From an uncultured Burkholderiales bacterium (lineage in GTDB: Bacteria; Pseudomonadota; Gammaproteobacteria; Burkholderiales; Burkholderiaceae_C): DNA of 59,038 bases. The DNA lies in assembly GCA_903820745.1 (NCBI GenBank), contig CAIJIT010000026.1, positions 1 to 59,038 on the forward strand, read 5' to 3'. The position numbers and the translations under genes were made by a program. Below the pieces are notes generated by a model. The model did no database searches. It had not been told where the DNA came from and was given only the letters and a program-made list of their open reading frames with translations. The first letter of the stretch is position 1; every line of letters starts with the position of its first letter. Below are positions 1 to 7,077 of this stretch, piece after piece.

Positions 1-597
1 GCGCCGGTAATTGATCACATGCGAGGCACCCGCAGCCAGCGCGAGGGCGCATTTTTCGTCCGAGCCAGCCGTGCCGATCAACTGCAGACCGAGCGCGCGC
101 GCCCATTGGCAGGCGATCAAGCCGACACCGCCAGCCGCAGCATGGAACAGGACGAAGTCACCGGCCTTCAAGCCGCCTTGCGGCAAAGTGCGGCGCAGCA
201 GATATTGGACCGTCATGCCCTTGAGCATCATCGCGGCGCCGGTCTCGAAGCTGATGTCGTCAGGCAGACGCACAACGGCCCGCGCCGGCATCACCCGCGC
301 GGTGCAATAGGCGCCGGGTGGCTGGCTGGCATAGGAGGCGCGGTCGCCCACCCGCAGATGGGTGACATCGGCACCGACGGCTTCGACGATGCCCGAACCT
401 TCCATGCCCAGATTCAGCGGCATCGGCAGCGGGTAATCGCCGCGACGCTGATAGATGTCGAGGTAATTCAGGCCGCAGGCCTTGTGGCGGATGCGGATCT
501 CGCCGGGACCGGGCTCACCGACCTCGACATCGACCAGATGCATCAGTTCGGGGCCGCCATGTTGTTCGATGCGGATTATTTTTTCTTGAGTTGACAT
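1..597 (-). CDS. qor: Quinone oxidoreductase (QorA-like), 3' end cut by window edge
   Basis: Reading from an ATG at 597, the first 199 codons encode the N-terminal two thirds of a zinc-free medium-chain dehydrogenase that reduces quinones with NADPH. Visible are the GroES-like N-terminal half (NYLDIYQRRGDYPLP near residue 45, GMEGSGIVEAVG near 64) and the start of the Rossmann half with HAAAGGVGLIACQWARA near residue 155, the nucleotide-binding AAGGVG motif of the family. Zinc-ligand cysteines of alcohol dehydrogenases are absent, as expected for quinone reductases. The gene runs off the left edge, so the C-terminus is not visible. It is divergent from the EamA transporter at 631. The family is clear; the exact electron acceptor is not. 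Confidence 0.9.
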   Translation of the reverse strand, partial: MSTQEKIIRIEQHGGPELMHLVDVEVGEPGPGEIRIRHKACGLNYLDIYQRRGDYPLPMPLNLGMEGSGIVEAVGADVTHLRVGDRASYASQPPGAYCTARVMPARAVVRLPDDISFETGAAMMLKGMTVQYLLRRTLPQGGLKAGDFVLFHAAAGGVGLIACQWARALGLQLIGTAGSDEKCALALAAGASHVINYRR

Positions 598-630
598 TCG
601 AAATCCTGGGCTATTTGGAAGAACTCCGCT

Positions 631-1593
631 ATGGTGCCAGCAATTCCAATTCTTTGCTGTGCACATCGCATGAAAATTTCGCCTCGATTGGCCTTGCTGC
701 TGACCTTGCCGCCGCTGCTCTGGGCTGCCAATGCGGTGGTCGGGCGGATGATGTCGGCAAGCGTGCCGCCGCTGGCCCTGAACTTCATGCGCTGGGGCGT
801 GGCCCTGTTGCTGTTGCTGCCGCTGGCCTGGCGTTTGCTGGCAAACCCGGCGCCGCTGCTGCAGCGCTGGCGCTACTTCGCCATCGTCGGTTTTTTGGGC
901 ATGGGCAGCTACAACGCGCTGCAGTACCAGGCGCTGCACAGTTCCAGCGTGATCAACATCACCTTGATCGCATCGGGCTTGCCGGTGGCGATGCTAGCGG
1001 TCGGGATGCTGGTTTTCGGTGTGCATCCGACCAGGCGGCAACTGATCGGCGCCGGCTCATCACTGCTTGGCGTGGTGCTGGTGATCACACGCGGTCAGCC
1101 TTCGGCTATCGCCGAGGTGCAGTTCGTCAAGGGCGATTTGCTGATGTTGCTGGCGATCTTCTGCTGGGCGATCTACAGCTGGATGTTGGCCAGACCGCCG
1201 GCATCGCTGCGTGGAGACGCCAAACCCGACTGGAACTGGGCCGAGCAACTGGCGGCGCAAATGTTGTTCGGCGTCATCTTCGCTGGCGCGATGGCTGGCA
1301 TCGAACAGGCATTCAATCCGCCGCCGGTAATCTGGGGGCTACCGATGGCGCTGACCGCCGCCTTCGTGGCCATCTGCCCTTCCTTGATTGCCTACCGCTG
1401 CTGGGGCATCGGCGTGGCCGAAACCGGCCCCTCGATACCGGCGATTTTCGGCAACCTCACGCCGATTTTTGCGGCCCTGATGTCAGCGATCATGCTGAGC
1501 GAATGGCCGCAGTGGTACCACGGCATCGCCTTCGCGCTGATCGCGGCGGGGATCCTGGTGTCGACGATCGGCGCGCGCAAAGCGACGGGGTAA
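631..1593 (+). CDS. EamA/DMT-family transporter
   Basis: A 320-residue polytopic membrane protein with about ten hydrophobic segments arranged as two EamA repeats, the usual size for drug/metabolite transporter (RhaT-like) permeases. The first repeat begins with LLTLPPLLWAANAVVGRMM, typical of the family. The first ATG at 631 is chosen because GGAAG lies eight bases upstream; an alternative ATG at 670 would remove 13 residues that are not part of the first helix. The substrate cannot be read from sequence; family members export amino acids and metabolites or import nucleotide sugars. It stands alone, divergent from the quinone reductase and convergent with the SDR gene ending at 1607. Confidence 0.88.
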   Translation: MVPAIPILCCAHRMKISPRLALLLTLPPLLWAANAVVGRMMSASVPPLALNFMRWGVALLLLLPLAWRLLANPAPLLQRWRYFAIVGFLGMGSYNALQYQALHSSSVINITLIASGLPVAMLAVGMLVFGVHPTRRQLIGAGSSLLGVVLVITRGQPSAIAEVQFVKGDLLMLLAIFCWAIYSWMLARPPASLRGDAKPDWNWAEQLAAQMLFGVIFAGAMAGIEQAFNPPPVIWGLPMALTAAFVAICPSLIAYRCWGIGVAETGPSIPAIFGNLTPIFAALMSAIMLSEWPQWYHGIAFALIAAGILVSTIGARKATG

Positions 1594-1606
1594 GCCCCGC
1601 CAGAAC

Positions 1607-2395
1607 CTAGAAGACGCCGGGGTAGCCGCCACCGTCAAGAATGATGTTCTGGCCCGTCAGATAGCTGGCATGGCTGCTGCAAAGCATGGCGCAGATCGCG
1701 CCGAACTCGGCTGGGTTGCCGAAGCGTTGCGCCGGGATGGCAGCGCGGCGCTTGTCCATCGTCGCCTCGAGCGTCTGGCCGGTTTTGGCAGCGCCGGCAG
1801 CCATGGTTTTTTTCAATCGATCGGTGGCGAAGGCGCCGGGCAAGAGGTTGTTGATCGTCACGTTGCGTCCGGCCAGTTGCGGCTGGCGGGCAATGCCGGC
1901 GACAAAACCTGTCAGCCCCGAACGTGCTCCGTTCGACAGACCCAGCACGTCGATCGGCGCCTTCACCGCGCCCGAAGTGATGTTGATGACCCGGCCGAAA
2001 CCACGCGCTGCCATCGCATCGACGGTCGCCTTGATCAGGTCGATCGGCGTGAGCATATTGGCTTCCAGCGCGGCATTCCAATCGTCGCGAGTCCAGTTGC
2101 GGAAGTCGCCTGGGGGCGGGCCGCCGGCGTTGTTGATCAGGATGTCGATCTGCGGGCCCGCGGCCAGCGCGGCAGCGCGGCCTTCGGGCGTGGCGATGTC
2201 GCCGGCCACGGTGCGCACTTCGACGCTTGGGTTCAGCAAGCGCAGCTCGGCGGCGGTGGCTTCGAGCGCCTCGGCACCGCGGGCGGTGATGACGACGTTC
2301 ACACCTTCAGCCACCAAGGCCTCGGCGCAGCCGCGCCCCAGGCCCTTGCTGGCCGCACATACCAGGGCCCAACGGCCGTTCAGTCCCATGTCCAT
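1607..2395 (-). CDS. SDR-family protein with atypical active site
   Basis: A 262-residue Rossmann-fold protein of the short-chain dehydrogenase superfamily, related to 3-oxoacyl-ACP reductases. It keeps NNAGG near residue 90 and the C-terminal LTGQNIILDGGG. The cofactor-binding glycine motif is altered to AASKGLGRG. The catalytic YxxxK is missing: after the conserved ITSG serine region the sequence reads GLSNGARSGL where Tyr and Lys should be. This matches the divergent BKR-like SDR subgroup known to lack the tetrad, so the activity is uncertain. The ATG at 2395 is preferred over upstream starts because GGAG sits just before it. Its start lies four bases after the stop of the EamA gene at 2400, so the two are probably translationally coupled. 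Confidence 0.88.
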   Translation of the reverse strand: MDMGLNGRWALVCAASKGLGRGCAEALVAEGVNVVITARGAEALEATAAELRLLNPSVEVRTVAGDIATPEGRAAALAAGPQIDILINNAGGPPPGDFRNWTRDDWNAALEANMLTPIDLIKATVDAMAARGFGRVINITSGAVKAPIDVLGLSNGARSGLTGFVAGIARQPQLAGRNVTINNLLPGAFATDRLKKTMAAGAAKTGQTLEATMDKRRAAIPAQRFGNPAEFGAICAMLCSSHASYLTGQNIILDGGGYPGVF

Positions 2396-2399
2396 TGCT

Positions 2400-3299
2400 T
2401 CATCTCCACTTTGTAAGCAGCCAAACGCCACCCAGAACCAACAATGTGCCCGCCGCCACCCAAGGCGTAAACGGTTCACCCAGAATCATCACACCCATCA
2501 AAATCGTCGAGATCGGCCCGACCATGCCGACCTGCGCCGCGAGCGTAGCACCGAGCTGCTCGATCGCCATCATCATCATCAGCACCGGCGCGAAAGTGCA
2601 GACACTCGCGTTCAACAACGACAGCCAGATTACTTCGGGGGCAACGGTAAAGCCCATGTCGAGCGGCCGCAGCAGCATGAACTGGGCGATGCAAAGCACG
2701 CAAGCCACCGTCGAAGCCAGGCCGGTCAAGCGCAAGGCACCGAGTCGCTTGACCTCTTCGCCGCTGTAGATCAGGTAAAAGGCATAGCTCAGCGCGCTGC
2801 CCAGCACCAGGGCGCCGCCGAGCAGCGCATGCGCACCCTGGGCATGCAACTCATGGCCAAAGACCAGCAGCAGGCCCGCATAGCTGACACATAGCGCCAT
2901 CATCTGCCCCCCGCTGACGCGGCGCTTGAACAGCAGCCAGCTGATAAACAGCACGAAAGTCGGGTTCAGGTACAGGATCAAACGCTCGAGACTGGCGCTG
3001 ATATAGGCCAGGCCGGCAAAGTCCAGCGTGCTCGCCAGGTAATAGCCGGAAAACCCCAGCCCGATCACGACGATCCAGTCGCGCCGGGTCAAGGCGGGCT
3101 TGCCGCGCCCGGCCCACCAGGCCAGTATCAGGAACAAGGGCAAGGCGAACAGCATGCGCAACATGATCAAGGTCACCGCATCGACACCATGCCGGTAAGC
3201 CAGCTTGACGATGATGGCCTTGCCCGAAAACGCCACCGCACCGAGCATGGCCAGGACCAGACCTGGCCACAAGGGTTTGGGGGAAACGGCAGCAGTCAT
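2400..3299 (-). CDS. EamA/DMT-family transporter
   Basis: A 299-residue permease with about ten transmembrane helices in two EamA halves. It starts MTAAVSPKPLWPGLVLAML and contains the GKAIIVKLAYRHGVDA stretch typical of the first helix pair in this family. It is the first gene of a two-gene minus-strand unit with the SDR-like protein, whose start codon follows its stop within a few bases. The substrate is unknown. It is not a close copy of the EamA protein at 631, so this is not a recent duplication. The assignment to the family is secure; the function is not. Confidence 0.88.
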   Translation of the reverse strand: MTAAVSPKPLWPGLVLAMLGAVAFSGKAIIVKLAYRHGVDAVTLIMLRMLFALPLFLILAWWAGRGKPALTRRDWIVVIGLGFSGYYLASTLDFAGLAYISASLERLILYLNPTFVLFISWLLFKRRVSGGQMMALCVSYAGLLLVFGHELHAQGAHALLGGALVLGSALSYAFYLIYSGEEVKRLGALRLTGLASTVACVLCIAQFMLLRPLDMGFTVAPEVIWLSLLNASVCTFAPVLMMMMAIEQLGATLAAQVGMVGPISTILMGVMILGEPFTPWVAAGTLLVLGGVWLLTKWR

Positions 3300-3331
3300 T
3301 GCCCCGATTCTATGAGCCTGCGCGGCCGGAC

Positions 3332-4540
3332 CTAGATCGTTTGCGGGTCGGGTCCGCCCAGCATGCGCGCCATCAAATCGCGCACCGACCGGATCTCAGC
3401 ACCAAAGGGCAAGGCGCCAACACCGCGAAAAAACAGGCCGCGGGCGGTTTCGCCGCGCAATGCAGCAGCGAGTTGGTTGTCGATGCAGAACTGCCCGGCC
3501 TCTTTCAAGCCATCGCGCAGCCCGCATTGCGCCAGGCAATCAAAGGCCTTGGTGCAACGGCTCTTGACATGGGCCATCGCCTGCAGCTTGGGCTCAGCGC
3601 GCAGGTAGTTGCGCAGCCAGGGCGTGGCCACCGCACGCGCCGGCAGCCCGGCCACACTGGTGAACTCGATCATGTCGGTTTCGCTGGCTTCGGCCAGCAC
3701 ACGCTTGAATTCGGGGTGGGCATCGCCCTCGATGGTGACTGCAAAAGCAGTGCCGAGTTGCACCGCCGCTGCACCCAGGCCTTGCAGGCGCTGGATGTCG
3801 GCAAAGCTGCGCACCCCGCCAGCGGCGATCAGCGGAATTTTTCCGGCGATGCCGGCTTTCTCGAAAAATTCAAGGCAAGCCGGGATGACGCGTTCGAAAT
3901 CAAAGCGTGGGTCATTCAGGTCGGCCACCTTGGCAGCGCCGAGATGGCCACCAGCGAGACGCGGATGCTCGATCACGATCGCGTCGGGCAGGCGCTGCTT
4001 GCGCTCCCATTTCTTCACGATCAACTGGACCCCGCGGGCATCGCTGAGGATGGGGATCAAGGCCACCTGCGGATGCTCACGCGCCAGGTCAGGCAGGTCG
4101 AGCGGCAGACCGGCGCCAACGACGATGGCCTCGATACCGCATTCCAGTGCCTTGGCGATTTGCGCGGCATATTCGCTGACCGCACGCATCACGTTCAAAG
4201 CCACCAGGCCGCGCCCTTGAGATCGTGCCCTGGCGCCGGTGATCTCGCGCTCAAGCGCAATCAGATTGACCTCGTTGATCAACTGCTTGGCCGCAGCGCC
4301 GGCGCTATGGCCCTCAGTTCGCGCCATCAGGTCAGGATGGTGCCTGCGCAAGTCGACCGAGCTCAGCGTCCCCACGCCACCGGCTGCAGCCACGGTGCCG
4401 GCCAGGCCCTGTGCGCTGACGCCAATGCCCATACCACCCTGCACGATCGGCAGCAACTGCCGGCCCTTCAACAGCAAGGGCTTGAGTCCGCTGCGCTCGA
4501 AAATCTGCTGCAGGAATTGGTCAGGGACTGCATCGGTCAT
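3332..4540 (-). CDS. Nitronate monooxygenase family protein
   Basis: A flavin-dependent TIM-barrel enzyme of the 2-nitropropane dioxygenase/nitronate monooxygenase family (402 residues from the chosen ATG). Key features are the N-terminal PIVQGGMGIGVSAQGLA FMN-binding stretch, the IPLIAAGGVRSFADI phosphate-binding loop near residue 230 and LGTAFAVT after it. The C-terminal part carries extra cysteines. Family members oxidise alkyl nitronates such as propionate 3-nitronate; some relatives are enoyl-ACP reductases (FabK), so the substrate is inferred. The reading frame is open for 35 codons upstream of 4540, but those residues lack family character, so the internal ATG is preferred despite a weak ribosome site. 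A palindrome at 4613-4632 lies upstream. It follows the nar cluster on the same strand. Confidence 0.82.
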   Translation of the reverse strand: MTDAVPDQFLQQIFERSGLKPLLLKGRQLLPIVQGGMGIGVSAQGLAGTVAAAGGVGTLSSVDLRRHHPDLMARTEGHSAGAAAKQLINEVNLIALEREITGARARSQGRGLVALNVMRAVSEYAAQIAKALECGIEAIVVGAGLPLDLPDLAREHPQVALIPILSDARGVQLIVKKWERKQRLPDAIVIEHPRLAGGHLGAAKVADLNDPRFDFERVIPACLEFFEKAGIAGKIPLIAAGGVRSFADIQRLQGLGAAAVQLGTAFAVTIEGDAHPEFKRVLAEASETDMIEFTSVAGLPARAVATPWLRNYLRAEPKLQAMAHVKSRCTKAFDCLAQCGLRDGLKEAGQFCIDNQLAAALRGETARGLFFRGVGALPFGAEIRSVRDLMARMLGGPDPQTI

Positions 4541-4612
4541 GTTGTCTGCGGCTGCTGCGCAGCCGCTTGGAGGAAGGACCCGGGAGGGTAGGCGGCAAGC
4601 AAAGGCCATCGC

Positions 4613-4632
4613 TTGACCTGAATCAGGTCCAA
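4613..4632. promoter_or_regulatory. Palindrome upstream of nitronate monooxygenase; possible FNR/Dnr-type box
   Basis: GACCTGA and TCAGGTC form perfect 7-bp arms around a single base at 4622, flanked by TTG on the left and CAA after one extra base on the right. Within it, TTGAC-CTGA-ATCAG matches eight of ten informative positions of the FNR/Dnr consensus TTGAT-N4-ATCAA. It lies about 80 bases upstream of the start at 4540 and just beyond the stop of the parvulin gene. The perfect symmetry could also belong to another regulator. No experiment supports it. Confidence 0.4.
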
Positions 4633-4648
4633 CTCGATCAGCCAAAGT

Positions 4649-5542
4649 CTATTGCAGCAAAGGTGAGTCGGCCCCTTCCAGCTCCAGCCCCTCGATCAGG
4701 GCCTCGCCTGCGAGCAGGTTCAGGTATTGGCGCAAGGCGGTGACATAAGCCTGCTGGCGCAAGGTCTGCTTGATCGCCGCCTGCACAGCCTCAAAGACCT
4801 GGGCCTGACCCGCTTCGCGCGCTTCAACCAGGATGATGTGGAAGCCGAAGCGGGTACTGACCAGCCTCGGCAGCACACCGACATGGGCATTGGCCAGGTC
4901 CTGGGCGAACAGCGCGGCGGCGAACTCGGGCGCGCAGTCGGTACGCGCGAGCCAGCCCAGCGAACCGCCTTCAGCACCGCTTGGGCAATTCGACGTTTCG
5001 GCAGCCGACTTGGCGAACGCTTCGATGTCAGCGCAGCGCAGCGCCAGCAACAAGGCTTCAGCCCGTTGGCGCAAGGCAGCGACATCAACACCTGGCGTCA
5101 CCGCGAACAGGATATGTCGGGCGAGAACTTTTTCGCCAATTGAAAACCTTGCCTGATGCGCATCGAAGAAGCGGCGGCAGGCGCTGGCATCGGGCTCGGG
5201 AATGCGGATCTGGCCTTCCAGCAGCAGCTCGATCGCGTTTGAAGCGGCTTCGCTTTGCACACCGTCGAGCGCCGGCCGGTCGGCATCAGCGAGGAACCCG
5301 TCGCGCTGTGCAGCCTGGCGCAGCAACTCGCTGTAGGCGCGCTGGCGCAGGCTTTCGGGATCGGGTGACTCGGCCGCACCATGCAAGGGGATGCCGTTGA
5401 CCGTCGCCACCGGCAACACAATGTCACTGGCATGGGGATCGGCCTGCACCGTGACCGGTTCATCGAGTGCGGCTTTGCCGCCACCACCACCACAACCGCA
5501 GCTGGCGCCACCGCCACCGCAGCCGGTTTTTGCTTGTTCCAT
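4649..5542 (-). CDS. Parvulin-type peptidyl-prolyl isomerase (PpiC-like) of the nar operon
   Basis: A 297-residue protein with a PpiC/parvulin rotamase domain in its C-terminal half: ARHILFAVTPGVD near residue 140, then EGGSLGWLARTDCAPEF and RFGFHIILVEAREAG. The N-terminal 25 residues are an unusual Gly/Cys-rich segment (GCGGGGASCGCGGGGG) that could bind metal. There is no Sec signal, so it is probably cytoplasmic. It is the last gene of the narK1K2GHJI transcription unit. Parvulins occur at this place in other betaproteobacterial nar clusters and are assumed to help fold or mature the nitrate reductase, by analogy with NifM for nitrogenase. That role is inferred from position. Confidence 0.88.
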   Translation of the reverse strand: MEQAKTGCGGGGASCGCGGGGGKAALDEPVTVQADPHASDIVLPVATVNGIPLHGAAESPDPESLRQRAYSELLRQAAQRDGFLADADRPALDGVQSEAASNAIELLLEGQIRIPEPDASACRRFFDAHQARFSIGEKVLARHILFAVTPGVDVAALRQRAEALLLALRCADIEAFAKSAAETSNCPSGAEGGSLGWLARTDCAPEFAAALFAQDLANAHVGVLPRLVSTRFGFHIILVEAREAGQAQVFEAVQAAIKQTLRQQAYVTALRQYLNLLAGEALIEGLELEGADSPLLQ

Positions 5543-5617
5543 GACGTTTATCCTAGATTTGGTAGTTGGATGCGGCCGACTGGGCAGCGATGGGAAGTGA
5601 AGAATTCACGATCACCC

Positions 5618-6331
5618 TCAATGCGGGTTGTGACCGGGACGCAGCGACAGCCTGCGGCTGCGCACCATCTGGTAAGGGCGCAGCAGATAGCTGAGCGTGC
5701 CGAAGCCGCTCCAGACATGGACCAGGCGGGTGAAAGGAAAGACCAGGAACAAGCTCATGCCGAGGAACATATGCAGTTTGAAGACCCAGGAAGCCGATGC
5801 CAGCATCTCGACCGCACCGGATTGGAAGGTGACGATATGCTGAGCCCAGCCGGCCAGCAACATCATCATGCCGCCGTCCAGATGCTGGGCCGATAGCGGA
5901 ATCGTCGCCAGACCGAGGGCGAGTTGCAGCCACAGCAGCACCAGCAGCACGATGTCGCTGGTCTTCGAGTTGATGCGGATGCGCTCGTCGACCAAACGCC
6001 GGTGCAGCAGCAGCGTCACGCCGACAAAACCCAGCAGTCCGGCCAAGCCGCCGCTGACCATCGCCATCAGCTGTTTGCTACCGGCGCTGATGAAATGCTC
6101 ATACATGAAATGCGGTGTCAGCATGCCGACCAGATGGCCGAAAAACAAAAACAGCACACCGACGTGAAACAGGTTGCTGCCCCAGCGCAGCGTGCCGGCG
6201 CGCAGCATCTGCGATGAGTCGCTTTTCCAGCTGTACTGGTCGCGATCAAAGCGCAACAGGCTGCCAAGCAGGAAGACTGCCAGGCAGATGTAGGGATAGA
6301 TGCCGAACAAGGCAAAGTCGAGCGAGTTCAT
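5618..6331 (-). CDS. narI: Respiratory nitrate reductase gamma subunit (cytochrome b)
   Basis: A 237-residue integral membrane protein with five predicted helices that anchors NarGH and carries two b-type haems, oxidising quinol and passing electrons to NarH. It begins MNSLDFALFGIYPYICLAVFLLG, and haem-ligand histidines sit in helices 2 (LFHVGVLFLFFGHLVG) and 5 (FKLHMFLGMSLFLVFPFTRLVHVWSG), as in the family. The ATG at 6331 overlaps the narJ stop in ATGA, so this start is chosen over 29 upstream codons that lie within narJ. The length matches E. coli NarI. Expression should follow the operon. Confidence 0.97.
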   Translation of the reverse strand: MNSLDFALFGIYPYICLAVFLLGSLLRFDRDQYSWKSDSSQMLRAGTLRWGSNLFHVGVLFLFFGHLVGMLTPHFMYEHFISAGSKQLMAMVSGGLAGLLGFVGVTLLLHRRLVDERIRINSKTSDIVLLVLLWLQLALGLATIPLSAQHLDGGMMMLLAGWAQHIVTFQSGAVEMLASASWVFKLHMFLGMSLFLVFPFTRLVHVWSGFGTLSYLLRPYQMVRSRRLSLRPGHNPH

Positions 6332-7011
6332 GCCTGCACTCCTGGCTGGTTTGAAGTTTTTCTGACGATGTGGATGGGCTGGGCTGCGCCCGGTTTGCTT
6401 TGCCCCTTGCTGGAACAACCGTCAAAAGCTGCCGGTTCCTGCCAGGCTTCGTCGAGCGCCTCGTCGACGGTGATCTGCACCGCCTGTGGTTTTTCGCCCG
6501 CCAGCTCAAGCACCGCGCCAAGCGCAGCCGCATAAGGGTCGCCGCGCTTGATCAAGGCGCTATGGATCGCATTCAGGATATGCGCCATCTCGCCCAGGAA
6601 TGCGCGCGCCGTCTCCGGTGGCTGGGTCGACGCGAACTCGAGCACCACCGGCAAGAAATCAGGCAACTCGCTGGCTTCGAAAAACATGCCGCCAGACTGA
6701 TAAGTCTGCTGCAGGTCGACCAGGGCCGGACCACGCTCGCGCGAATCGCCATGCACATGCTCAAACAGATGCAGACTGGTGGCGCGGCCGCGGTCGAAGC
6801 TCTCCACATAGCGCGCCTCCACGGCGTAGGTATCCGCTTGCTGCAGAGTCGCCATCAAGGCGTTCAACTCGGCCAGACGTTCCGGCGTCAGCGTCTGCTC
6901 TTCGACCAGGACCGCAAGCAGCCCGGGCAAAGCAGCACGCATTTCAGCGCCGGGATAGTCGAGCAGGCGTGCCAGGACGCGGCAGGACTTGGAAATGGTT
7001 GATGTTTTCAT
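6328..7011 (-). CDS. narJ: Nitrate reductase molybdenum cofactor assembly chaperone
   Basis: A 227-residue soluble chaperone of the TorD/NarJ family, needed to insert the molybdenum cofactor into NarG and dock NarGH to NarI; it is not part of the final enzyme. The hallmark SLHLFEHVHGDSRERG segment is at about residue 80, followed by the helical core. The C-terminal 40 residues are Ala/Gln/Pro-rich and variable. It overlaps narI by four bases (ATGA). The short gap before it, toward narH, contains an inverted repeat (7032-7070). Confidence 0.96.
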   Translation of the reverse strand: MKTSTISKSCRVLARLLDYPGAEMRAALPGLLAVLVEEQTLTPERLAELNALMATLQQADTYAVEARYVESFDRGRATSLHLFEHVHGDSRERGPALVDLQQTYQSGGMFFEASELPDFLPVVLEFASTQPPETARAFLGEMAHILNAIHSALIKRGDPYAAALGAVLELAGEKPQAVQITVDEALDEAWQEPAAFDGCSSKGQSKPGAAQPIHIVRKTSNQPGVQA

Positions 7012-7031
7012 GATTACCCGCTCAATCAGTT

Positions 7032-7070
7032 GGGGTCAGAGCTACTCGCTACGCTCGGGCGGTCTGACCC
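7032..7070. repeat. Intergenic palindromic repeat inside the nar operon
   Basis: GGGTCAGA and TCTGACCC form perfect 8-bp arms around a 22-base centre that itself contains short complementary stretches (CGCTAC, GAGCG-like). It fills most of the 66-base gap between narH and narJ. The shape is that of a mobile REP-like intergenic element, here within a transcribed operon, where the RNA hairpin could stabilise the narGH part of the message. Copies elsewhere in the genome cannot be checked here. Confidence 0.6.
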
Positions 7071-7077
7071 ACAATTA

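Noticed and set aside
2396-2479. Longer start of the SDR gene with 28 extra residues
   Set aside because: These codons overlap the EamA gene in another frame and have no SDR similarity; the ATG at 2395 has its own ribosome site.
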